Origin: JAFDZV01 sp964455525
GTDB taxonomy: Bacteria; Bacteroidota; Ignavibacteria; OLB7
Length of the DNA: 64,000 bases
Assembly: GCA_964455525.1 (NCBI GenBank)
Contig: CAYVWR010000013.1
Location: 1 to 64,000 of the forward strand
Direction of reading: 5' to 3'
Below the pieces are notes generated by a model. That model did no database searches. It had not been told where the DNA came from and saw nothing but the letters and a program-made list of their open reading frames with translations. This document shows, piece after piece, positions 36,625-45,632 of the stretch (within the stretch, counting starts at the first letter, position 1; the number at the start of each line of letters is the position of its first letter). Position numbers and translations under genes: made by a program.

Positions 36625-37344
36625 TTATTCGGCTTTAACGCTGATACCGGCACTGAACCGTCGTATCGGACCAAGCGATGGAAAACGTTCGAGCGATGTC
36701 CCGGCACCTCCCCAGAGCACCAGGCTTCCAAGGTCGAGCTGGCCGTTGATCGAAAGAAGGCCGGGCAGGCCAATTCCCAACTGCATGGCAAACCAGCGAT
36801 CGCCGCCAAGACGTACGCCGAGCGTGGTATACATATCGCCCTGGAATACATACGGAAGGCGTCCCCGTGCATTCCAGAGCAGCGCATACGGGCCAAGCTC
36901 CAGCCCGAACGCCCCATAGATACCGCAGCCGACCGAGAGACTCCCGACTGGTTCGACAACGGCCGCATCAACCTGAAGGCCCGCTCCACCAAACTCCCGA
37001 GGCCCATGCAGACGCTCTTTCAGCGACGGACGGATCGTATACAGCCCGCTATAGAAGTATGCGCCATAACCGAGGCGTACCGGCCCAAGCTGCTCGGCTA
37101 CCATATAATGCCCCCGCCCCAGTCTGCTCCGTTCCTCTGGATTGAAGCCGGGCGTGCCCACCCCCTCGACAGCATAATAGGTTCCAGCGGCATCGCCATG
37201 TAATGCCACCGGAGCAGGAAGGTTGGTATCATAGATCGCCGGATGATAGAGAGATCCGCAGCCGGTGATCCAGGTTGCGATAACGATGCTCATCACCATC
37301 AGCGAAGCACGACGATGGAAACCGCATCCGTTGCTGATCGGCAT
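36625..37344 (-). CDS. Lipoprotein of unknown function, probably beta-rich
   Basis: The start at 37344 (MPISNGCGFHRRASLMVMSI) leads into a lipoprotein signal VIATWITGC, with Cys the predicted lipidation site, giving 239 residues; the open frame extends to 37503 without a better start. The mature part alternates hydrophobic and polar residues with many Gly and Tyr (LGYGAYFYSGLYTIRPSLKE, LSVGCGIYGAFGLELGPYAL), like a small beta-barrel or beta-sandwich, and ends SAGISVKAE. I recognise no named family. It is convergent with the FMN reductase and in the same direction as the YprB-like nuclease, 195 bp away. Confidence 0.7.
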   Translation of the reverse strand: MPISNGCGFHRRASLMVMSIVIATWITGCGSLYHPAIYDTNLPAPVALHGDAAGTYYAVEGVGTPGFNPEERSRLGRGHYMVAEQLGPVRLGYGAYFYSGLYTIRPSLKERLHGPREFGGAGLQVDAAVVEPVGSLSVGCGIYGAFGLELGPYALLWNARGRLPYVFQGDMYTTLGVRLGGDRWFAMQLGIGLPGLLSINGQLDLGSLVLWGGAGTSLERFPSLGPIRRFSAGISVKAE

Positions 37345-37539
37345 CAGGTATTTGATAAACGAGCCAGAGATGTATTGAATTGCGGGGGGGAAGCCCCTCT
37401 CCACTCCATAGCGATGCGGAGAGCAGGGAACCGACATACGAACATAGAAAATCCGACGGGATGCACGAAAGACAAGCAGTGCGGGCCTGCTGGCAATCGC
37501 CATCGCACAGGCAGCCCGAAGCTGTGCACTCCGGCTAGA

Positions 37540-38394
37540 TCACATGCTCCAGGCCTGGTACCGCTGGCGAACGCGCTCGATAGTGTCGAGGTTCGGGCGG
37601 AAGGGGCTTGCCGGCACAGACGCGGGAATCTCCATCCTGTGGGACGCTGCAAACGGCGTCTCCTCCACTTTCAGGTTATAGGCCATCAGCATCAGCCGTT
37701 CCAGGTTGACCGTATCCTCGATATTATAGGCCAGAAGCGTCTCAAGAGCAGTAGGATCGCCATAGCTGCAATACTCCCGCCAGAGCAGAACCGCAAAGAA
37801 ACCATCAACGCCCTGCAACTCGCCACGGTCAATGCCGAGCTGCCGTTCGCATCCTTTCAGCCCCCCGCGAAAGCCAAGGCTGCCGAGCACATAACGAAGA
37901 TCTATATGGGGCTGCTCCAGCTTGATCCGAAAATACTGTTCGATAAATGGGATATCGAAGCACTTGCCGTTGTAGGTCACAAGCAGATCGTATGCGGAGA
38001 TATCATCGGCGAAGTCACGCAGATTCTCCCCCCGCACATACTGCCGGATACGGCTGCCATCATACAGGGCGATGGTCGTAATGCCATCATCAACCCCACT
38101 CATCTCCAGCCCTGTGGTTTCGATATCGAGATAGGCAGTGCGATTGCGAAACTCCGGGAAAACGCGCCAATGCTCGCCGGAAGGCATAGCAGTGGTAAAA
38201 AACGGGATATCCCCTTCGACAAGCGCTTCCTGCGAGCGATGGACATGATCCAGTATAAGCGATCCCCGAGGCCCGGCGGCAACGGCGCCATCCATCTCCA
38301 GAAAGAGCTCCCAGGAGCGAATCCCGGCCTCCCACAGTTTCAACTCGGTGCGCAATCCCACGCTGGGGATATGACAGAACGTATTGGTAAGCAT
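37540..38394 (-). CDS. YprB-type RNase H-like exonuclease
   Basis: A 284-residue predicted 3'-5' exonuclease of the YprB group. The start at 38394 (MLTNTFCHIPSVGLRTELKL) matches how these proteins normally begin; the frame is open to 38514. The N-terminal part ends with WEAGIRSWELF, followed by the DEDD exonuclease motifs: Asp/Glu in TAYLDIETTGLE, Asp in VTYNGKCFDIPFIEQYF, and Asp in LLAYNIEDTVNLERLM. DLRYVLGSLGFRGGLKGCER lies between the last two. The physiological substrate is not known. This is the second stand-alone DEDD nuclease in the window; it is not closely related to the PolB-like one at 16.7 kb. Confidence 0.88.
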   Translation of the reverse strand: MLTNTFCHIPSVGLRTELKLWEAGIRSWELFLEMDGAVAAGPRGSLILDHVHRSQEALVEGDIPFFTTAMPSGEHWRVFPEFRNRTAYLDIETTGLEMSGVDDGITTIALYDGSRIRQYVRGENLRDFADDISAYDLLVTYNGKCFDIPFIEQYFRIKLEQPHIDLRYVLGSLGFRGGLKGCERQLGIDRGELQGVDGFFAVLLWREYCSYGDPTALETLLAYNIEDTVNLERLMLMAYNLKVEETPFAASHRMEIPASVPASPFRPNLDTIERVRQRYQAWSM

Positions 38395-38520
38395 GCCCTG
38401 ATTGATATACTCGCAGCGATAACGCTCATCGGCCGCCCGGCCCATCCAGCCTTGTACACACAGACGCCGGGCATCGGAAGACACCGGCCCACGTAAGCGC
38501 TCCGGCCATGGCACAGGAAA

Positions 38521-39168
38521 CTACTGAAGCATGAACATCATGCCAAGCATCACCTTGATGTCGCGCGATTGATAGATATCGCCCCGCCCGCCATTATCAA
38601 TATTGACAAGGCCATACGAATATCGCACGTCGGCAATCACCATGGCGGTAGGATTGACCTTGTAGCCAATCCCCAGGCCAAGATCGAGCGCAACATCGAA
38701 ATCCTTTGTGGCATACTCCACGCTGCTTACCTCAGTGGAGTCGGGGAAAAGCTCGGCAACCTCGGCCGATGAACGCACACCGATATTGGGGCCTGCAAAC
38801 GCAAAAAGGCTTACCCGCCCGATATCCCATGCCCCTTTCAGCAGCATTGGCAGCTCCACATAATCAATATGTCCGACAACGGTCAGCTCATCTCCCAGAT
38901 AATCATCCTGGAGCCGATAGCCCTTCTGCACGTATTGCGGCTCAAACCGGACCGAAAGCGGCCCTACAAGCCCAAATTCCAATGCAATACCGGTCACCAG
39001 ACCGATGCGGCGCGATGTCTGATAGGAATCGCCATAGGAGAGGTGGATAGAGGCGGCGGCAGAATTGATCCCCATCCGCGCCCCCAGACTTACCTGTGCG
39101 CTGGCGGCAACAGCTCCGCAGAGAGCAAAAAGCGCGGCCAGAACGAATATTGACCGTTTGTTCTTCAT
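38521..39168 (-). CDS. Outer-membrane beta-barrel protein (PorT-like)
   Basis: A 215-residue protein starting MKNKRSIFVLAALFALCGAV at 39168, a clear signal peptide cleaved near ASAQ. The mature protein has the pattern of an 8-stranded barrel: VSLGARMGINSAAASIHLSY, VRFEPQYVQKGYRL, DYVELPMLLKGAW, LFAFAGPNIGV, LDLGLGIGYKV and IADVRYSYGLVNID. The ELPxLLK motif and glycine placement resemble the PorT/OmpA-barrel family common in Bacteroidota. Whether this is the T9SS component PorT or one of the many generic barrels cannot be told from sequence alone. The frame runs back to 39210 with no better start. Confidence 0.8.
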   Translation of the reverse strand: MKNKRSIFVLAALFALCGAVAASAQVSLGARMGINSAAASIHLSYGDSYQTSRRIGLVTGIALEFGLVGPLSVRFEPQYVQKGYRLQDDYLGDELTVVGHIDYVELPMLLKGAWDIGRVSLFAFAGPNIGVRSSAEVAELFPDSTEVSSVEYATKDFDVALDLGLGIGYKVNPTAMVIADVRYSYGLVNIDNGGRGDIYQSRDIKVMLGMMFMLQ

Positions 39169-39336
39169 TGTATCCTTACCTGGGAATAAGTGTCGAAGCC
39201 TGAACATCATGAACGCGAGGGGCGCGCCCTCAAAAACTACACATGCGAATAGAGCAACATCGTGCGCTCGGCCGGTACCGATGGAGAAACGTCGCGGGTA
39301 TCACGCGGGAAGCGATACGGATGGATGCCGTAGGAG

Positions 39337-39465
39337 CTACGGAATGCCGATCGGATCTGAATTGATGTAGATAGGGGCCTCTATGGGCCAACGGGTAACA
39401 GGGTGTGAACTGCCATCAATATACTGGGCTATGACGTTTGTATCAATGAATAAATGTGGCGGGTT
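39337..39465 (-). pseudogene. Possible N-terminal scrap of a PIN-domain gene
   Basis: The minus-strand frame reads PHLFIDTNVIAQYIDGSSHP and ends with a stop after DPIGIP. FIDTNVxxxY is the hallmark opening of PIN-domain nucleases, with the first catalytic Asp, but the remaining 100 or so residues with the other acidic residues are missing. It has no proper start: the upstream frame is not protein-like and lacks a Met just before. It is probably a relic of a toxin-antitoxin or VapC-like gene; chance similarity is possible. The rest of 39169-39702 has no gene, only a short palindrome at 39328-39342 (CCGTAGGAGCTACGG). Confidence 0.3.
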
Positions 39466-39702
39466 GGTTTGAACGAATGCGTAGTGGCAGGCTCTGCCGG
39501 ACGCGATGCTCCATATGGGATGCGCACACCCGAATGGACAGGATGTGCGCACGCACTTGTGCGCCGAGCCAACGCTAACAAAACGGAGGATCACGCTCCG
39601 GCCCCTTGTGGCGCTACCGGCATCATGGCAGAAAACAGTGTTGGCGCTGGTGGCGCTGCATCACCGCCGGAAGCGCCTCCGAAGCGTGATCGGCGTCATG
39701 GT

Positions 39703-42426
39703 TTACCGGAACTCATAGGTAAGCCGGGCAAGGGCAAGCCTGCCGAGTGCCGGGGTGCCTACAAACTCGGCATGGCGCTGGGTGAATGGGCTGCCGCTGC
39801 TCCCCTCTACAAACGTCAGAAGGTTCTGCACAGAGAGCGAGAGGTGCAGCCCCTCTGCAAACGGGAGCCGGTATCCAACGTTCAGATCGAGCACCGAGTA
39901 CCCTGGAACATCGCCGATAAACACGCCGGAGTTCACCGGGAACCCATCCACATGGCGGAACCGAAGCTCCCCGTTCACCCCCAGCCCACTGCTCCTATAC
40001 TCTGCCGCCACCGAGTATTTGAACCGGGGGGCGTTCAGCGCCAGATCGGCAACGCCATCCAGGTTCTCGAAGTAGTTCTCGCTTACCCAGGAGAGCATGC
40101 CGCTCAGCGTTATGCCGTCGGTTACCCCAAGCTGCCAGCCGAGATCAAGCCCGTAGAGCGTCACATCGCCGTAATTGCGTGTGCTAAACAGCACCGCCGT
40201 TGGATCGGTCGCCCCCTCCGGCGTAATCACCCCAAGCGGCACTTTCGAGACGGTATCGGCAAGGAATGCGGCAAAGAGCGCTGCGGTAGAGCTGTCGTCG
40301 GGGCTTAGGGCCTGCAACTGCTGGCGCAGATACCCCTGCAACTGGCTTCTATTGAAGAAAAGATTGGGGGTGATGGCTTGAAGCGGCCCAACAAAATTAT
40401 GATAGTGCGAGCGATACAGATCAACGCTCAGCCCAAACCGCTCGGCGATCACCCCCTTGTAGCCAAGCTCGATCGTGGAATTGACCGTTGGACGGATCGG
40501 CCCACGATCGGCCACATCTCCCCCCGGCTCGAACTGTGCCGAGCGTGCATTCAGCGTACGCATCTCCACCATGCTCGCAGGCGGCGCGGGCACATCGTCG
40601 ATGGTTCCCAGGCCCGTCCCCCGCACCAGCGCCTGCAAAGCGGTCCAGGCCTGCGCCACCACCGCCTGGTTATCGACCGCAGCGGCCGGGTTCGTCCCGA
40701 AATACGACCGGGCAAGAGGGTTGCCGGACGCATCGCGACCGAAGGTGAAGCCACCTCCCGGAACACCGCTGGCGCGCACGTCGAACAGCGGCGTTCTCTC
40801 GGCAACGATATCGAGGAACAGATCGTTGGTGCTCGGCGCGCTGTAGGCGCTGTTGTAGGTCAGACGCAGGGTCTGGTAGCGCATCGGCGTCCAGACAAGC
40901 GCGGCACGCGGCGAGAATATCAGATCGTCCAGACGGCTATGTTTGTCCAAACGCCCTGCCAGCACAAGTTCAAGAGCCTGTGGCACCAGCGTGGCCTCCG
41001 CCTGCACATACCCGCCGATCTCGGCGATATCATCATCATTTTCGTTGCCGCCGGTAATGGTGGAATCGGTGACCGGTGTGGTCAGAAGGTAATCGACGCC
41101 ATAGGCAAGCCTTCCAAGCCCATCGAACGTATGGGAGTGCTGAGCCTGCGCAACAAACAGCGACGAACGATCCACGATCGGCTGCCCGGTGCGAAGCAGA
41201 TAGGTCTCCCCTGCATCGCTATGGTTCAGGAACGCCTGCACAAAAAGATCCTTGTAGAGCACACGGGCCTGATAGTAGGTATACTGCCAGTTGCGCGCCT
41301 GCGCAGCTCCCACACCGGTGATATCGGGATTGCTGATGGCACGGTTGGCTCCCACAGCCGCAATCAGTGTCAGATCGTCGGTCGGGATATAATCAACCCG
41401 TAGCTCCCCGGCCACCCGTTCGATTGTGCTGTCGCGCAGACCGATCCGCAAGGTATCCGGGTTCACACCATGGTGGTTCGTATCGGCAAGAAACGAGCGG
41501 CGCGCCCGTACCTCCGCCGAATCAAGGTACCCCCAGTCCTCGCCCCGCATATACTGCGCGGAGATCTTGTAGCCGAGCCGATCGCCGGCGGTTCCGGCAT
41601 GCCGTGCCATCCCCTGGAACACGCCACGCTCCCCCCCTGCCAGCGACAACCATGTGCCGGTTGAGGAGAACGGTGATCGGGTGATGAGATGGAGCACACC
41701 GTTGGCCGTATTCGGGCCATACAGCGCCGAGCCAGGCCCACGTATCACCTCGATCTGCTGGATATCCTCGTTGACAAGCGGAATGAAGTTATGGGCGTTC
41801 AGACGAAGCGACGGAACATTGGCAATCCGGTTATCGGTGAGCATCATCAGCGTCCCGGACCCGGCGTTATTGAACCCACGGGCCACCACGTTGCTCTGCG
41901 TCAGCCCCGACTGCACGATATCCAGACCGGTCACCCCCTTCAGATGATCGGCCGTGGTCAACGCCGTCTGCTCTTCCACCCGGCGTGCATCCACCACCGA
42001 TACCGATGCGGGCGCACTGGTGATCTTCTCCGGCCTGCGCGAGGCCGAGACCACGATCTCCTCCAGACCGAGCGTGCCTGGCACGAGCGCGGCATCGAGC
42101 CTGGAAGAACCATCGGCACCGATTCCGACGGCTGGCGCCTCGAACGGGGCAAAGCTGAGGAATGTAATGGTGACCCGGTATGTTCCCGGCGAAAGCCCGC
42201 GCACACTGTAGGTTCCATCCGAACGGGTGATCGCCCCGATCTGCCGGGTGGTGGCCTCGCTGCCAAATACGCGCACGGTAGCCCCCGAGAGCGGGCGCCC
42301 CGATGTCGAGTCGGTCACACGGCCGACAAGCGTTCCGGTCTGTGCCTGAAGGCTCAGAACCCCGGTAACAAGCAGTGTGGCTGATGCCAGAAGGCGCAGC
42401 GCGCCATTCCCTCTGCAGAGATGCAT
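39703..42426 (-). CDS. TonB-dependent outer-membrane receptor with N-terminal CarboxypepD_reg-like domain
   Basis: A 907-residue receptor that imports an unknown substrate using TonB energy. The start at 42426 (MHLCRGNGALRLLASATLLV) gives a signal peptide; the frame is open to 42660 but that extension is not protein-like. Residues about 29-110 form the carboxypeptidase-regulatory-like domain (GRVTDSTSGRPLSGATVRVF, SDGTYSVRGLSPGTYRV). The plug follows (LEEIVVSASRRPEK, ARGFNNAGSGTLMMLTDNR, QQIEVIRGPGSALYGPNTAN, GVLHLITR). The barrel runs to the end (VLDLNVGYRL, LSLSVQNLLTF, LARLTYEFR). The plug resembles siderophore/cobalamin-type receptors more than SusC-type ones, and no SusD is adjacent. The leader holds a GC-rich hairpin but no riboswitch I can name. 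Confidence 0.92.
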   Translation of the reverse strand: MHLCRGNGALRLLASATLLVTGVLSLQAQTGTLVGRVTDSTSGRPLSGATVRVFGSEATTRQIGAITRSDGTYSVRGLSPGTYRVTITFLSFAPFEAPAVGIGADGSSRLDAALVPGTLGLEEIVVSASRRPEKITSAPASVSVVDARRVEEQTALTTADHLKGVTGLDIVQSGLTQSNVVARGFNNAGSGTLMMLTDNRIANVPSLRLNAHNFIPLVNEDIQQIEVIRGPGSALYGPNTANGVLHLITRSPFSSTGTWLSLAGGERGVFQGMARHAGTAGDRLGYKISAQYMRGEDWGYLDSAEVRARRSFLADTNHHGVNPDTLRIGLRDSTIERVAGELRVDYIPTDDLTLIAAVGANRAISNPDITGVGAAQARNWQYTYYQARVLYKDLFVQAFLNHSDAGETYLLRTGQPIVDRSSLFVAQAQHSHTFDGLGRLAYGVDYLLTTPVTDSTITGGNENDDDIAEIGGYVQAEATLVPQALELVLAGRLDKHSRLDDLIFSPRAALVWTPMRYQTLRLTYNSAYSAPSTNDLFLDIVAERTPLFDVRASGVPGGGFTFGRDASGNPLARSYFGTNPAAAVDNQAVVAQAWTALQALVRGTGLGTIDDVPAPPASMVEMRTLNARSAQFEPGGDVADRGPIRPTVNSTIELGYKGVIAERFGLSVDLYRSHYHNFVGPLQAITPNLFFNRSQLQGYLRQQLQALSPDDSSTAALFAAFLADTVSKVPLGVITPEGATDPTAVLFSTRNYGDVTLYGLDLGWQLGVTDGITLSGMLSWVSENYFENLDGVADLALNAPRFKYSVAAEYRSSGLGVNGELRFRHVDGFPVNSGVFIGDVPGYSVLDLNVGYRLPFAEGLHLSLSVQNLLTFVEGSSGSPFTQRHAEFVGTPALGRLALARLTYEFR

Positions 42427-42607
42427 GATCGAACTCCGTACTTGACGTGCATGAGTGCTTCCGGTGGAACCGATGGGGGCCAAGACGCCCCCGAAGTCCT
42501 CCCCCGCCCCGGCTCGGCAGAAAAGGACGGACGCCGGGAACAGGCGCGCCGAACTTACATACTGGCCCGGAAGCTTCAAAAAGAAAGAGGTTCCCGCCCC
42601 CTGTTGC
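42427..42607 (-). promoter_or_regulatory. Structured leader of the TonB receptor gene (unassigned)
   Basis: 181 bp between the GNAT stop and the receptor start. A hairpin GGGGGC / GCCCCC occupies 42475-42492 with loop CAAGAC, flanked by a small CCGGT/ACCGG-like stem at about 42461-42472. No cobalamin, TPP or FMN box can be seen. The annotation is limited to the visible structure. Confidence 0.3.
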
Positions 42608-43213
42608 TTACCTAGGAGCGGTATGTATGTTGTGGAGATAACGCTGGAAGTCGTCCACAAGGATCATATACATCTCATGATCGCGCCATTCCCCGGCAAT
42701 CATCAGCATCTTTGGCGCGTAACCTATCCTGCTGAACCCACATTTTTCCAGAACCCGCCGCGATGCCACATTGTGCGGCATGATGTTCGCTTCCAGACGA
42801 TGCAGCCCCAATGAATCGAAGGCGAAGGTCATCACCTGGCGCAGACTCGCAGTGGTGATGCCCCGATTCCGGTGGTCGCCATCGATGGAATAGCCAAACC
42901 GGCCATTGCTGAATGCACCCCGTTCAACGGCCGTAAGGGTTATCGTGCCGATGAGAAGCTCGCCATCATCCTGCGGGGTGAAGATACCGAACCGATACTC
43001 CCGCTCCTGCCGGAGCAGTTCCATCACAGCCTCAAGACGCTGACGTTGGTATTCGGGGGTGTAAAACGGCGCAGGGGCGATCGGCGACGAGTCGCGATGG
43101 AACTCCCTGTTCCGCACATAATAGGCGGCCAGCGCCCCGGCATCATCAGGCGTGAAGAGCCGGACGGCATAGATGGGGGCCTGGCCCCGAGATAGAGTAC
43201 TGTCCATACGCAT
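42608..43213 (-). CDS. GNAT-family N-acetyltransferase (RimJ/RimL-like)
   Basis: A 201-residue acetyl-CoA-dependent transferase. It shows the GNAT core: VRLFTPDDAGALAAYYVRNR at the start, a central strand ELLIGTITLTAVERGAF, the acetyl-CoA loop FGYSIDGDHRNRGITTASLR (R/QxxGxG/A-type, motif A), and LGLHRLEANIMPHNVASRRV followed by LEKCGFSRIGYAPKML (motif B). This matches proteins that acetylate ribosomal-protein N-termini or small molecules; the substrate cannot be named. The start is the ATG at 43213, with another at 43207. It is divergent from the polyketide synthase gene and lies upstream of the TonB receptor on the same strand, 181 bp away. Confidence 0.9.
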   Translation of the reverse strand: MRMDSTLSRGQAPIYAVRLFTPDDAGALAAYYVRNREFHRDSSPIAPAPFYTPEYQRQRLEAVMELLRQEREYRFGIFTPQDDGELLIGTITLTAVERGAFSNGRFGYSIDGDHRNRGITTASLRQVMTFAFDSLGLHRLEANIMPHNVASRRVLEKCGFSRIGYAPKMLMIAGEWRDHEMYMILVDDFQRYLHNIHTAPR

Positions 43214-43305
43214 AGGGAGCTGGCGTGAGATATGCCCGGTGATTGGGTATGATTACGACCCGGCGCCATCAACAAGAACGTATATACTGGTTAAAGGCGT
43301 TTTCA

Positions 43306-44403
43306 ATGCCCAGGATCGTCGCAACCGGCACAGCGCTGCCGGAGAACGTTCTCACACAGAAGGAAATAAAGCAGTTCGCGCATGACCTCTACGGAGAGGC
43401 GTTCAGCGATATCGATCGGTTGATGAGCGTGTTCGACAACACGGAGATCGACCAGCGGCATTTCTGTGTCCCGCTTCAATGGTTCGCCACGGAAAAATCC
43501 TTCAAGCAGAAGAACGATCTCCATATCGAATGTGCCATCGATCTCTCCACTGCCGCCATCGCACGGGCGATCGAGGCGGCTGGGGTAGACTACAAAGATA
43601 TAGATTATCTGATCTACGTTTCCACAACCGGCATCTCTACGCCAAGCATCGACGCGCAGTTGATACAGCGGCTTGCATTCCGCCGTACGATCAAACGGCT
43701 TCCGATCTGGGGCCTTGGCTGCGCCGGTGGCGCCTCGGCCCTCTCGCGTGCCATGGAGATCGCCCGCGCCGACCGCTCGGCCCGCGTCCTGGTGGTCGTC
43801 ACCGAGTTATGCGGCCTTACCTTTATGCGGAACGATCGAAGCAAATCGGCATTGATAGCAACATCGCTTTTTGCCGACGGCTCGGCGGCCGTCCTGGTGG
43901 CCGGGAGCGATGTTCCCCTTGCGCCGGGGAACCGCTATGCCCGCCTGCTGGCATCCTCGACAAACACGCTCGACGCCTCGCTCGACGTTATGGGATGGGA
44001 TATCGGCAACGATGGCTTCCGTGTGGTGATCTCCCGGGATATCCCTACGATCGTCCGCACATTCATGCGGGAATCGATCGAGACATTTCTGGCCACCGAG
44101 GGACTTGACATCGGCAGCATCGACCATTTCATCGCCCACCCCGGCGGCGCGAAGGTGCTTCAGGCATATACCGAATCGCTTGGCCTGCCGCCACAGAAGC
44201 TCGACCATACACGGCATGTCCTCCGCAACTGCGGCAATATGTCCGCGGCATCGGTCATCTTTGTGCTTGAACGGTATATGCAGAGCATCGCCAGGCAGCC
44301 GACCCGCAGTGAAGAATCCCGCGATGGAGAATACGGCCTGCTTGGCGCTCTCGGCCCCGGATTCTCCTCGGAGCTTGTGCTGCTTCGCTGGGACCCGGCA
44401 TAA
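43306..44403 (+). CDS. Type III polyketide synthase (chalcone/stilbene synthase-like)
   Basis: A homodimeric ketosynthase that extends an acyl-CoA starter with malonyl units, giving pyrones, resorcinols or related products. The start at 43306 (MPRIVATGTALPENV) gives 365 residues, normal for the family. The catalytic triad is visible: Cys in WGLGCAGGASALSRA, His in IDHFIAHPGGAKVL, and Asn in LRNCGNMSAASVIFVL. The C-terminal GYGPGF-like loop reads LGALGPGFSSELVLL. The genes downstream on the same strand are a four-helix membrane protein and a nitroreductase-family protein. In several bacteria a type III PKS is followed by a small membrane methyltransferase, but the 101-residue protein here is too short for that. 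The product cannot be predicted from sequence. Confidence 0.92.
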   Translation: MPRIVATGTALPENVLTQKEIKQFAHDLYGEAFSDIDRLMSVFDNTEIDQRHFCVPLQWFATEKSFKQKNDLHIECAIDLSTAAIARAIEAAGVDYKDIDYLIYVSTTGISTPSIDAQLIQRLAFRRTIKRLPIWGLGCAGGASALSRAMEIARADRSARVLVVVTELCGLTFMRNDRSKSALIATSLFADGSAAVLVAGSDVPLAPGNRYARLLASSTNTLDASLDVMGWDIGNDGFRVVISRDIPTIVRTFMRESIETFLATEGLDIGSIDHFIAHPGGAKVLQAYTESLGLPPQKLDHTRHVLRNCGNMSAASVIFVLERYMQSIARQPTRSEESRDGEYGLLGALGPGFSSELVLLRWDPA

Positions 44404-44513
44404 CCAACCGGGAAAGTGTGGTGCCGAGGGCAGAATGCCCCATCGTACGGGCGCGGCACACTCAAACGCATGAGAGCCAACCAGCAGCTCCATACCATTA
44501 ATCCCTGCAACCT

Positions 44514-44819
44514 GTGCTTGGCGCGGCATACTCCATATTTCTCGCAAACGTCATCGTTGGACTGCTGGTGAAAACGCACGTCATCACCAGCTCGCGATTC
44601 CGCCTCATGCATCACGTTCTTTATTTTTTCGTGATGGCAAGCCTGCTTGCAGCAACAGTAGCAACATTTATCCACGGATCGGCGGCCTACGCATGGCAAC
44701 AGGTCGGCATGGCAGCGATTCTTCTGGGCATGCCATTGTTTCGTGGACGCAGCAGCGGCCACTGGATGTATGCCACCTTCTGTTGCGCCGCATATTCGGC
44801 GCTTGTCTTCTGGCATTAG
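44514..44819 (+). CDS. Small four-helix membrane protein, unknown function
   Basis: A 101-residue frame with a GTG start (a stop lies 5 codons upstream, so the start cannot be much earlier). It is almost entirely hydrophobic, with four likely membrane spans: AAYSIFLANVIVGLLV, LMHHVLYFFVMASLLAATVA, WQQVGMAAILLGMPLF and WMYATFCCAAYSALVFW. No named family is recognised. It sits between the type III PKS and the nitroreductase on the same strand (110 bp and 21 bp gaps), so membership of that putative operon is likely, perhaps handling a lipid product. Confidence 0.6.
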   Translation: MLGAAYSIFLANVIVGLLVKTHVITSSRFRLMHHVLYFFVMASLLAATVATFIHGSAAYAWQQVGMAAILLGMPLFRGRSSGHWMYATFCCAAYSALVFWH

Positions 44820-44840
44820 TTCATTAACGGCACACACAAC

Positions 44841-45632
44841 GTGGAATTACTCGAAGCAATCAGAAATCGAAGGACGACAAATTCGCGTTTTCTCGACAAG
44901 CCGATCTCCGACGAGCATATCCGCACAATCATGACGGCCGCGAGCTACGCCCCGAGCCATTTCAACTCGCAGCCCTGGCGTTTTGTGCTGATACGCAACC
45001 CGGAACGCCGCAAGCACCTTGGCAGGATCGCCGGACGCTCGATGGTACGGGTAATGGAGCGAGGCGGGTTCTGGAAGCGCTATCTGAAATACTTCCGGTT
45101 CAGCAAAGAGGAGACCGAGCGCTCCGGCGACGGCATCTACATCGATGCGATGCCAGCCCCGTTGCGTCCGTTCATCCGCTTTCTCTTCTCGGAGAAAGGG
45201 GGCGAGGTGATGAACAGGCTGCGCGTCCCCCATATCCTGGCCATCGACTCCAGACGCCTTATCTCCACATCGCCGCTGATACTGGCTGTTCTGCTGACCA
45301 AGGACGAGTACAAAAAGAACGAGCTTTCGGGCATGTACTCGATGCTGGCGCTCGGGATGGCGATGGAGAATATCTGGCTGACGGCGAACTCACTGGGCGT
45401 AGGAGTACAGTTCATCTCCCTGCCGATGGAGGCCGGTGGCGAATACTGGCAGGAGTGCATTGCCATGGTGGCCCCGCCGGATGATTTCGAGATGATAGCG
45501 CTCTTCCGTCTGGGCTATGTCGATCCGAACGCAAAACGCCCCACGATCGACTGGACAAGCCCACAGCGCAAGGATATCTCGGCATTCTGTTTCGAGGAGA
45601 CATTCGGCAACGGTTGGCACTCCACAGAATGA
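44841..45632 (+). CDS. Nitroreductase-family flavoprotein
   Basis: A 263-residue FMN-dependent oxidoreductase with a GTG start. The N-terminus MELLEAIRNRRTTNSRFLDK and SYAPSHFNSQPWRFVLIRN show the FMN-phosphate loop typical of the family (RRS-R-F and P-xxxNxQPWRF). The C-terminal half has SMLALGMAMENIWLTANSLG followed by VGVQFISLP, and DFEMIALFRLGY. A central insertion (about residues 65-140, GGFWKRYLKYFRFSKEETER and on) makes it longer than common nitroreductases (about 200 residues). Its place after a type III PKS suggests a role in modifying an aromatic or pyrone product, which is inference from context. Confidence 0.88.
   Translation: MELLEAIRNRRTTNSRFLDKPISDEHIRTIMTAASYAPSHFNSQPWRFVLIRNPERRKHLGRIAGRSMVRVMERGGFWKRYLKYFRFSKEETERSGDGIYIDAMPAPLRPFIRFLFSEKGGEVMNRLRVPHILAIDSRRLISTSPLILAVLLTKDEYKKNELSGMYSMLALGMAMENIWLTANSLGVGVQFISLPMEAGGEYWQECIAMVAPPDDFEMIALFRLGYVDPNAKRPTIDWTSPQRKDISAFCFEETFGNGWHSTE

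Noticed and set aside
40378..41403. 341-codon plus-strand frame opposite the TonB receptor
   Set aside because: Shadow; the receptor plug and barrel motifs lie on the other strand.
42427..42607. Cobalamin or TPP riboswitch before the TonB receptor
   Set aside because: The conserved boxes of these classes are not visible; only a generic hairpin can be supported.
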